Of a stretch of 20,137 bases of DNA, positions 7,378 to 20,137 are shown one piece after another. Location of the stretch: NCBI GenBank assembly GCA_023396555.1, contig JAEWWC010000082.1:1-20137 (forward strand). Direction: 5' to 3'. The notes beneath the pieces were generated by a model. That model was not told where the DNA came from and ran no database searches. It saw only the letters and a list, made by a program, of their open reading frames with translations. This DNA is from Bacillota bacterium. Its GTDB lineage: Bacteria > Bacillota > Clostridia > Christensenellales > SZUA-584. Position numbers and translations under genes: made by a program. Positions within the stretch are counted from its first letter, which is position 1; every line of letters starts with the position of its first letter.

Positions 7378-7848
7378 CTACCACCTGTAGTGCGCAAACG
7401 CCCTGTTGGCTTCCGCCATCTTGTGCGTATCTTCACGCTTCTTCACGCTGCCGCCGGTGCCGTTGTAGGCGTCCATGATCTCGCCCGCAAGGCGCTGCTT
7501 CATCGTGCGCTCGCTTCTCTTTTTGACGTTGGTCACCAACCAGCGGATACCTAAAGTCTGCCGTCTGTCCGGCCGCACTTCAATAGGCACCTGATACGTG
7601 GCACCACCCACACGTCTGGCTTTCACTTCGAGGACAGGCATGATGTTTTCCATCGCCTTTTCAAACACCTCGAGCGGTTCCAGCCCTAATTTCTCCTTGA
7701 TTATGTCAAACGCTTCATAGCAGATCTTCTGCGCTGTGCCCTTTTTGCCGTCCAGCATCACCTGATTGATCAGCTTGGTGAGCACTGTGGACTTATATAT
7801 AGGATCCGGCAGAACATCATGCTTCGGAGCGCTTCCGCGTCTTGGCAT
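7378..7848 (-). CDS. rpsG: 30S ribosomal protein S7
   Basis: S7 starts assembly of the 30S head by binding the 3' domain of 16S rRNA and touches E-site tRNA. At 156 residues it has the standard length, and family segments such as MPRRGSA, LINQVMLDGKKGTAQKI, YQVPIEVRPDRR and MAEANRAFAHYRW are present. GAGGAGG lies about 7 nt before the ATG. It begins 18 nt after rpsL and fusA follows after 24 nt, so the three genes are clearly co-transcribed. Confidence 0.98.
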   Translation of the reverse strand: MPRRGSAPKHDVLPDPIYKSTVLTKLINQVMLDGKKGTAQKICYEAFDIIKEKLGLEPLEVFEKAMENIMPVLEVKARRVGGATYQVPIEVRPDRRQTLGIRWLVTNVKKRSERTMKQRLAGEIMDAYNGTGGSVKKREDTHKMAEANRAFAHYRW

Positions 7849-7866
7849 GCTGATTCCTCCTCAAAA

Positions 7867-8241
7867 TTACTTCTTAGGACGCTTGGCGCCGTATTTGGAA
7901 CGGGCTTGCTTCCTGTTTGCCACGCCGGCGCTGTCCAACGCGCCTCTGACTATATGATATCTCACACCCGGCAGGTCTTTTACTCTGCCGCCTCTGATCA
8001 GAACCACTGAGTGCTCCTGAAGATTATGGCCGATACCCGGAATGTACGCAGTACCTTCCATGCCGTTAACAAGACGGACTCTCGCGATCTTTCTTAATGC
8101 GGAGTTCGGCTTTTTAGGCGTCATCGTCCTCACCGTCAGGCATACGCCTCTCTTCTGAGGGCTCTGCTTCAAAATGGGAGAATTGCTTTTCGTCTGCGCC
8201 GTTTTTCTGCCTTGTTTGACCAGTTGATTAATTGTCGGCAT
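7867..8241 (-). CDS. rpsL: 30S ribosomal protein S12
   Basis: S12 lies at the decoding centre and controls accuracy. The 124 residues include PTINQLV, TPKKPNSALRKIARVRL (41-57) and GGRVKDLPGVRYH (84-96). Lysines stand at both positions where streptomycin-resistance changes usually arise (the TPKKPNS loop and RVKDLPG), so the sequence looks wild type. The only usable start is the ATG at 8241, because an in-frame TAG lies three codons upstream. The GGAGG is 14 nt from this ATG, longer than the usual 5-9 nt. This may lower initiation or imply a folded spacer. Confidence 0.98.
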   Translation of the reverse strand: MPTINQLVKQGRKTAQTKSNSPILKQSPQKRGVCLTVRTMTPKKPNSALRKIARVRLVNGMEGTAYIPGIGHNLQEHSVVLIRGGRVKDLPGVRYHIVRGALDSAGVANRKQARSKYGAKRPKK

Positions 8242-8359
8242 ACTTGACTATTGTTCCTCCTTTCGCATATCGTTTTCTATAGAACCCCTCGCAACCCATT
8301 TTAAGGGGATTGTCTTCCTCTGGCGGCATCAAACCTACCTGCCATCCATCATACAATTT

Positions 8360-8385
8360 TCCGCCGGGCTGTTAAACCCCGCGGA
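8360..8385 (-). other. hairpin in the leader between the L7Ae-like gene and rpsL
   Basis: The interval 8242-8405 (164 nt) holds no gene. On the minus strand TCCGC pairs with GCGGA (8381-8385 with 8360-8364), extended by three G-C pairs (8378-8380 with 8366-8368) past a one-base bulge, around an A/U-rich loop. It is followed by AAAATTG, not a T-run, so it is not a terminator. A second weaker pairing, CCCC with GGGG, lies nearer rpsL. A control or processing element is possible but unproven. Confidence 0.35.
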
Positions 8386-8405
8386 CGATTAAGAGTCTGT
8401 TAAGA

Positions 8406-8672
8406 TTATCTCTTATTCTTCTGTTTCAGCACACCCGCGCAGGCGCAGCCCACTTCAATTTCGCAGGCATTGCCAATCTGATGCATGGAATACGTCATAT
8501 CGCACGGAATGTCGTGCTCCTCGCACACGCGGTGTACACGGCTGACGATATCCTCGTCCGCATCCTTAGCGATATAAACTTTCTCCAGTCCCTGCTGCTG
8601 CGAAAGCCGCAACACCTGTTTTAAACCGGCTACGCGGCATTTCGGGTCAGCCAGATCATGCCCAATATTCAA
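8406..8672 (-). CDS. rplGB: L7Ae-family RNA-binding protein (YbxF / RplGB type)
   Basis: Proteins of this family bind kink-turn RNA. The Bacillus homologue YbxF sits at the same place, between rpoC and rpsL. The 88 residues show the family pattern: VAGLKQVLRL, KVYIAKDAD (about 36-44), then SMHQIGNACEIEVGCACAG near the end, which matches the LGKAC-IEVGAA signature. The start is a TTG (8670-8672) with AGGAGG 7 nt upstream. No alternative start precedes the conserved core. It is the first gene after the promoter at 8722-8750. Its physiological role is not settled even in model species. Confidence 0.9.
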   Translation of the reverse strand: MNIGHDLADPKCRVAGLKQVLRLSQQQGLEKVYIAKDADEDIVSRVHRVCEEHDIPCDMTYSMHQIGNACEIEVGCACAGVLKQKNKR

Positions 8673-8721
8673 GAGCCAGCCTCCTAAAATTTAAGCACCC
8701 CAAAAAACGCACAGCAAAGCC

Positions 8722-8750
8722 ATTTTAACATCACGCAAAATACTTGTCAA
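8722..8750 (-). promoter_or_regulatory. strong sigma-A-type promoter for the str gene group
   Basis: On the minus strand a perfect TTGACA (8745-8750) is followed after exactly 17 nt by TAAAAT (8722-8727), one base from consensus. The -35 box overlaps the TGA stop of the upstream membrane protein gene. Transcription would start about 43 nt before the TTG start of the L7Ae-like gene. This allows rplGB-rpsL-rpsG-fusA-tuf to be made independently of rpoBC. Confidence 0.75.
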
Positions 8751-9496
8751 TCCTTAGCGACTGCTGCCTGATCAATTTCTCCGGCAGCTTCCATTTCTGC
8801 GTCACACAGCCCTGCAAGCTTTTTGGTGAACGATTTCTTGGACATGATGAAGCGTGTTAACTGCCCCGAGTCCTGCATCGTGAACCAGCCGATCTGCTCC
8901 ATTTTCCGGCAAACTGGAATCTCAAACACATTGAATGCCGTCTCTTTGGACTTAGCCTTCACATATGCGACCGAAACCAGCTTGCTGATGAGATATCCCG
9001 CCAAAAATCCCGCGATCACCACGCCATACGGCAGCGCCGGCACCGAATTGATGGCCGGAATGAAGCAAAGCCCGATGGCTCCTGCTACAAACACCGCCGT
9101 CACAATCCACTTAAGATAGTCCGCCATGCGCACCGCGCGCCGGCAGTCCTTGCATATCGAAATGGATACCGGCATCAGCGAGCCGATTCGCTGGCGCACC
9201 TTTTTGCCCAGACCGAAGAACATGCCTTTCGTATGCTCCGGCTCCTGATGCGCCAGATCCACGATCGCATATCCCGCACGCGGCTTTTGGGGTTCGAGCT
9301 TGCAAAAACAGCACTTATCACCCTGCAGCGTGTCAAAATCGTCGGGCAGCAGAGAGAGCGTCACCCGAAAATCGGCGAGTATCTTTTCCGCATCGTCCTT
9401 GTGCTTGAGTCCGCTCACATAACAGTCGCTGCACTCCTTGCCCAGCCATCTGCACAGTTCGCTGTCACTCACATGGCACTGCGCGTTTTTCGGCAT
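8747..9496 (-). CDS. unrecognised membrane protein with a paired-CxxC (zinc-ribbon-like) cytoplasmic region
   Basis: I do not recognise this 249-residue protein. The N-terminal half is rich in Cys: positions 7, 15, 22, 25, then CCFC (62-65) and CKDC (115-118). The CxxC pairs at 62/65 and 115/118 could form a zinc ribbon and those at 22/25 a second site. Two hydrophobic segments (about 129-148 and 155-175) form a helical hairpin, which would put both ends on the same side, probably the cytoplasm. The C-terminal 70 residues are soluble, with a basic stretch KKSFTKKL and an acidic end. A G-rich ribosome binding site lies 4-5 nt before the ATG, which begins 18 nt after rpoC, so it is almost certainly co-transcribed with rpoBC. 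Location alone does not establish a transcription role. Confidence 0.75.
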   Translation of the reverse strand: MPKNAQCHVSDSELCRWLGKECSDCYVSGLKHKDDAEKILADFRVTLSLLPDDFDTLQGDKCCFCKLEPQKPRAGYAIVDLAHQEPEHTKGMFFGLGKKVRQRIGSLMPVSISICKDCRRAVRMADYLKWIVTAVFVAGAIGLCFIPAINSVPALPYGVVIAGFLAGYLISKLVSVAYVKAKSKETAFNVFEIPVCRKMEQIGWFTMQDSGQLTRFIMSKKSFTKKLAGLCDAEMEAAGEIDQAAVAKD

Positions 9497-9514
9497 TAAG
9501 CTCCCCCCTCTTCA

Positions 9515-13138
<3,624 letters not shown>

Positions 13139-13180
13139 ATAATCCCTCTCCTCTCGTTTATCCCAAAAAGCTTTTAAACC

Positions 13181-17131
<3,951 letters not shown>

Positions 17132-17188
17132 ACGCTATAAACCACACTCCCGTTATGCTAAAAATATCGACGCTTTAAGTTTCAAGGA

Positions 17189-17248
17189 AAAAGGCACTCG
17201 CAGATTGTTCCCAAATTCGGCCCGTTTTATTCCGCGATGCTGCCTTTT
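17189..17248 (-). other. possible structured element in the rpoB leader
   Basis: In the predicted leader of rpoB, AAAAGGCA (17241-17248 on the minus strand) can pair with TGCCTTTT (17189-17196). An inner TCGC/GCGA helix (17234-17237 with 17198-17201) extends this across a small internal loop, and the loop holds 32 nt. The 3' arm ends in a run of five Ts that is partly inside the stem, so it resembles a poor attenuator at best. Apart from this and the promoters, the stretch 17132-17433 shows no gene. Confidence 0.3.
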
Positions 17249-17324
17249 CTGTTATGGAAATCCCGATTATTATACCGGCAAATTAGACACTCCCCCTATT
17301 ATGAACACGTTAATGCAATATAAC

Positions 17325-17353
17325 ATACTACTACACCGATAATTGCTTGTCAA
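17325..17353 (-). promoter_or_regulatory. sigma-A-type promoter for rpoB-rpoC
   Basis: On the minus strand a perfect TTGACA (17348-17353) is followed after 17 nt by TAGTAT (17325-17330, four of six consensus bases). It lies just after the lysA terminator and would give a leader of about 185 nt. A second perfect -10 hexamer, TATAAT, lies at 17269-17274 but without a recognisable -35, so a second start is only a possibility. Confidence 0.65.
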
Positions 17354-17433
17354 CAAAAAATGGTGCTCTCGGAAACTTTTTTACTTGACAATTGGGGCAT
17401 TTTCCGCATATGTTCTCAAAAAGTTCAAAAATA

Positions 17434-17467
17434 GCCCGCCCGCGTATGTGTTTCACGGCAGGCAGGC
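17434..17467 (-). terminator. rho-independent terminator of lysA
   Basis: Two GC-rich 10-nt arms (17458-17467 and 17434-17443) pair fully, with two G-U pairs, around a 14-nt loop that can itself close with GTG/CAC. The minus-strand sequence after it is TATTTTTGAACTTTTTG. It lies about 20 nt after the lysA stop and separates lysA from rpoB. Confidence 0.88.
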
Positions 17468-17485
17468 CATCTTTTGTAAAAAGGT

Positions 17486-18739
17486 TTATTTGAAAAGACC
17501 CGTAAAGTCGAACGTCGCGAAGTAGTCCTGCGGCGTCTCCGCACGGCGGATCATTTCCACGCTGCCATCTTTCTTTAGCAGAAGCTCTGCGCTGCGCAGC
17601 TTGCCATTATAGTTGTAGCCCATTGCAAAGCCGTGCGCGCCCGTATCGTGTATCACCAGTATATCGCCCATATCGATTCCCGGCAGCATCCGGTCCACCG
17701 CAAACTTGTCGTTGTTCTCGCAAAGCCCGCCCGTCACGTCGTACTTGTGTCCCAGCGGCTCCGTTTCCTTGCCCAGCACGGTGATATGGTGATACGCGCC
17801 GTACATCGCGGGACGCATCAGGTTGGCTGCGCATGCATCCACGCCGATGTACTGCTTGTGGATATTCTTTCGGTGGACCGCCGTGGTCACCAGATGCCCG
17901 TACGGCGCCAGCATGAACCGGCCCAGCTCTGTGTATATCGCTACGTCTCCAAGTCCGGCGGGCACCATAATTCTTTCAAACTCCTGCCGCACAGAATCCC
18001 CAATGCGCATGATGTCGTTGCCCTTCTGGCCCGGCTTGTACGGTATGCCCACGCCGCCCGACAGGTTGATGAACGCGATCTGTGCGCCCGTCTCCTTCTT
18101 CAGTTCCACCGCCGTCTCAAACAGCATGCTTGCCAGCGTGGGATAATAGCCGGTGGTGGCGGTGTTGGATGCCAGAAACGCGTGCAGCCCGAACCGCTTT
18201 GCGCCCTTTTCCATCAGCTTTTTAAACCCTTCGGTCAGCTGCGGCCGCGTAAAGCCGTACTTCGCCTCGCCGGGGTTGTCCATGATCTGGTTCTCCAGCT
18301 TGAAATGCCCGCCCGGGTTGTACCGGCAGCCGATCAGCTCAGGGGTTCCCGTCAGCGCATCCAGAAAATCGATGTGCGTGATGTCGTCCAGATTGATCAC
18401 GGCATTCAGCTGCGCCGCCAACAGATAGTCCTCTTTGGGCGTCACGTTAGACGAGAACATGATATCGCCGCCGGTGAAGCCGACAGCCTGCGCCATCATC
18501 AGCTCGGTCAGCGACGAGCAGTCTGCGCCGCAGCCCTCTTCCTTCAGTATCTTCAGTATCGCCGGGTTGGGCGTCGCTTTCACCGCAAAATATTCCCGGA
18601 ACCCCTTATTCCAAGCGAACGCCTTATTCAGTGTGCGCGCGTTTTCTCGTATACCGCGCTCGTCGTAGATGTGAAACGGCGTCGGGTAGGTTTTGATGAT
18701 CTCTTCAGCCTGCGCTTTGGTGATGAATGGTTGCTTCAT
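17486..18739 (-). CDS. lysA: diaminopimelate decarboxylase
   Basis: This PLP enzyme of the alanine-racemase fold decarboxylates meso-diaminopimelate to L-lysine, the last step of lysine synthesis. The 417 residues show the Schiff-base lysine Lys54 in YFAVKATPNP, the phosphate-binding glycine loop NLSGGVGIPY (about 224-233), ELGRF (about 270) and GGLCENND (about 339). The Cys and Glu of the usual CESxD substrate motif are kept. EPGR is replaced by ELGR and CESGD by CENND. As I recall, these are standard for a Bacteroidetes/Clostridia subfamily and not signs of damage. The ATG at 18739 gives the expected N-terminus, but the nearest AGGAG is about 15 nt upstream, so initiation may be modest. The gene is bounded by terminators on both sides. 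No lysine riboswitch fits in the 102-nt space upstream. Confidence 0.93.
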   Translation of the reverse strand: MKQPFITKAQAEEIIKTYPTPFHIYDERGIRENARTLNKAFAWNKGFREYFAVKATPNPAILKILKEEGCGADCSSLTELMMAQAVGFTGGDIMFSSNVTPKEDYLLAAQLNAVINLDDITHIDFLDALTGTPELIGCRYNPGGHFKLENQIMDNPGEAKYGFTRPQLTEGFKKLMEKGAKRFGLHAFLASNTATTGYYPTLASMLFETAVELKKETGAQIAFINLSGGVGIPYKPGQKGNDIMRIGDSVRQEFERIMVPAGLGDVAIYTELGRFMLAPYGHLVTTAVHRKNIHKQYIGVDACAANLMRPAMYGAYHHITVLGKETEPLGHKYDVTGGLCENNDKFAVDRMLPGIDMGDILVIHDTGAHGFAMGYNYNGKLRSAELLLKKDGSVEMIRRAETPQDYFATFDFTGLFK

Positions 18740-18802
18740 GTCTCGTCTCTCGCTCTCCTGTCGAATCAGTTGTTTTTTTGTCGGTTCAGTGCATAAAACA
18801 AA

Positions 18803-18824
18803 AGCGGCGCTTTTCGCTGCCGCT
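18803..18824 (-). terminator. rho-independent terminator of the 135-residue orphan gene
   Basis: On the minus strand AGCGGC (18819-18824) pairs with GCCGCT (18803-18808), and an inner GC/GC helix closes a GAAAA-type loop. TTTGTTTTATG follows. It lies about 18 nt after the stop of the upstream gene and before lysA. Confidence 0.82.
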
Positions 18825-18841
18825 CGTCATCGATACGGTTG

Positions 18842-19249
18842 CTATCTCAGGCTGTAACTGCCCAGCGTGTCCAGCGTTTCCTTCTCCTTCAGTATCACGT
18901 CGTACATGCTAATACCCATCGTATTACACAGCGCCGCGAGGTAGAACAGCGCCCCGCCGATCTCCTTCTCCAACGTCTGCCGGCATTCGGGGCACAGCTC
19001 GCCCTTCACCTGCGCGGATACCAGCCCCGAAAGCTCGTTCATGCTGGCTTCGTCGGGAAACGTCTGCTTTTTACCGTCTATCTGAATGCAGCCGCAGTGC
19101 GTGACGGACTTGATCACGGCGCGGTTCACGCGCGCGTCGCTGGTCTGTATCTTCGTAATTATATCCAGTATGCTTCTGTTTCTGATGAGCAGTTCGCTGA
19201 CAACGTTCTGAAAGTCTTCCATCATTATATCGTTTATCGAGTTTCCCAT
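18842..19249 (-). CDS. conserved-looking 135-residue protein of unknown function
   Basis: I cannot assign a function. From memory it resembles a family of about 130 residues common in Clostridia, sometimes labelled DUF1573, which I could not verify. Visible features are a helical N-terminus with MMEDFQNVVSELLIRNRSILDIITK, a CGC motif (Cys52, Cys54), a CPEC motif (86-89) and a further Cys108. The two Cys pairs could bind a metal. The C-terminal helix EIGGALFYLAALCNTMGIS then YDVILKEK resembles the last helices of MazG-type NTP pyrophosphatases, but the metal-binding Asp of the usual GD is Gly here. GAGGG lies about 6 nt before the ATG. The gene has a near-consensus promoter and its own terminator, so it is probably monocistronic and well expressed. 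Confidence 0.8.
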   Translation of the reverse strand: MGNSINDIMMEDFQNVVSELLIRNRSILDIITKIQTSDARVNRAVIKSVTHCGCIQIDGKKQTFPDEASMNELSGLVSAQVKGELCPECRQTLEKEIGGALFYLAALCNTMGISMYDVILKEKETLDTLGSYSLR

Positions 19250-19284
19250 AGCCGTCCCTCTTTCATATTTTGTCCCGCGTCTTC

Positions 19285-19312
19285 ATTATATAGCGTCCGT
19301 CCCGTTTGTCAA
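19285..19312 (-). promoter_or_regulatory. near-perfect sigma-A-type promoter for the 135-residue orphan
   Basis: On the minus strand a perfect TTGACA (19307-19312) and a perfect TATAAT (19285-19290) are 16 nt apart. The predicted start leaves a leader of about 28 nt before the ATG at 19249. It lies just after cobS, with no convincing cobS terminator between them. Confidence 0.82.
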
Positions 19313-19352
19313 AGCATGATTTTTGTCGCTTCGTGACAGATTTGCCGCCGCG

Positions 19353-20117
19353 CTATTTGATCACTTCATGCAGCAGCGCTGCCGCCAGCAGATATATAAA
19401 CTGTGATGCTTCCACGGAAAAACCCACGATATCGCCCGTGATGCCGCTGATGCGCCGCGAAAAACGGCTCACGATCAGCAGCGTCACGCCCGCCGCCAGC
19501 ACGAACGCACCCAGCATCGCCGCAAACGTTCCCGGCAGCCAGACCGCCTGATCGTAGTCAATGCTGGCGGCAAAAGCCGCCGCCGCGTACAGCAGCACCG
19601 CGAATATCACGTGCGGCCATTTCACGCCATCAATGAACCACTGTCCCAGACCGCCAGGCCGTGCGCAGGGAAACATCCGCGCCACAAGCAGCGCCGCAGC
19701 CCGCCCCGCCAGCGGAAACAGCCAAGCCTCCCGTCCCGCGCCCGCCAGTGCAACGGTATCGCCCGCCACCAGTACGATAAGCGCCAGCGCCCCGAAAGCG
19801 CCGATATGGCTATCCTTCAGTATCGCCAGCGTTTTCTCCTTATCCCTCCGCGCACCGAACGCGTCCACCGTATCCGCCAGCCCATCCGCATGCAGCCCAC
19901 CCGTCAGCAGCAGGTAGACAAGCACCGCCAAAAACGCCCCCAGATACGGCCCCGCAAAAACGTGCAGCAGCGACACCGCGCCCGTTGCCGCCCCCAGCAG
20001 CAGGCCGATTACCGGCAGCCATTTGATGCCCTTCCTGTATGCGGTTTCATCAATGCTGTCCGTCGCCCTCACCGGTATCCGCGTAAAGAACGACAGCATC
20101 ATCACAAAGCTTTTCAT
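19353..20117 (-). CDS. cobS: adenosylcobinamide-GDP ribazoletransferase (cobalamin synthase)
   Basis: CobS is an integral membrane enzyme that joins adenosylcobinamide-GDP with alpha-ribazole to complete the lower ligand of cobalamin. The 254 residues have the family signature TGGLHADGLADTVDAFGAR (72-90), KDSHIGAFG (101-109), CARPGGLG and ISGITGDIVG near the C-terminus, set among several hydrophobic helices. The length is typical. An AAGGAG lies about 5 nt before the ATG at 20117. Only 20 nt upstream are visible, so its partners (for example cobU, cobT or cobC) would be outside the window. Transcription may continue into the next gene because no strong terminator follows. Confidence 0.97.
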   Translation of the reverse strand: MKSFVMMLSFFTRIPVRATDSIDETAYRKGIKWLPVIGLLLGAATGAVSLLHVFAGPYLGAFLAVLVYLLLTGGLHADGLADTVDAFGARRDKEKTLAILKDSHIGAFGALALIVLVAGDTVALAGAGREAWLFPLAGRAAALLVARMFPCARPGGLGQWFIDGVKWPHVIFAVLLYAAAAFAASIDYDQAVWLPGTFAAMLGAFVLAAGVTLLIVSRFSRRISGITGDIVGFSVEASQFIYLLAAALLHEVIK

Positions 20118-20137
20118 CCGGCTCCTTTTATGTTGGG

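Noticed and set aside
17385..17414. Plus-strand TTGACA-18-TATGTT that could drive an antisense transcript into lysA
   Set aside because: The -10 is poor, the spacing is long, and no gene or terminator downstream fits. The pair lies in AT-rich intergenic DNA where matches arise by chance.
18740..18802. Lysine riboswitch or T-box ahead of lysA
   Set aside because: The space between the upstream terminator and the lysA ATG is only about 63 nt, too short for either element.
19313..19352. Terminator of cobS
   Set aside because: The only pairing (TGTC/GACA around a short loop) is four pairs and lacks a proper T-run.

Overview
The window reads as chromosomal housekeeping DNA from a Gram-positive Bacillota of the class Clostridia, possibly near the Christensenellales (family-level placement is a guess). 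Supporting signs are strong AGGAGG-type ribosome binding sites, sigma-A-type promoters with consensus -35 boxes, a YbxF/L7Ae-like gene beside rpsL, a clostridial-type RpoB N-terminus and a GC-rich coding bias. Every gene I can support is on the minus strand, so biological order runs from high to low coordinates. I see no mobile element, phage gene, tRNA, rRNA or CRISPR array.

In transcription order: (1) cobS, the last step of cobalamin nucleotide-loop assembly, continuing from a cluster outside the window. (2) A 135-residue orphan with a near-perfect promoter and its own terminator. (3) lysA (diaminopimelate decarboxylase), ended by a very stable terminator. (4) rpoB and rpoC, driven by a consensus promoter behind a leader of about 185 nt. 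They follow lysA directly, not rplJ/rplL. (5) An unrecognised 249-residue membrane protein with a paired-CxxC zinc-ribbon-like region. (6) A second consensus promoter, whose -35 box overlaps the stop codon of that membrane protein gene. It leads into the str group: the L7Ae-like gene, rpsL, rpsG, fusA and tuf, closed by a clean terminator. (7) pfkA, with its own terminator. (8) glmU, a HAD-family phosphatase and pth. These are tightly coupled: glmU and the HAD gene overlap by ATGA, and pth starts inside the HAD gene and runs off the left edge.

The most striking oddity is tuf. It is intact and conserved along its whole length except for one in-frame TAA at the conserved Tyr codon that joins the GTPase domain to domain 2. 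This is a single-base change. It is a sequencing or assembly error, a recent nonsense mutation in one of two tuf copies, or (least likely) readthrough. Other points of interest are the unknown membrane protein inside the rpo-str region, the strongly promoted orphan, a 150-residue acidic tail on RpoB, the detachment of rpoBC from rplJL, and the overlapping pth start with an extended N-terminus.

Functionally the region joins transcription (RpoB, RpoC), translation (S12, S7, EF-G, EF-Tu, L7Ae-like protein, peptidyl-tRNA hydrolase), cell-wall precursor supply (GlmU, LysA), glycolysis (PfkA) and cobalamin synthesis (CobS). Apart from tuf, the recognisable genes look intact and ordinary.
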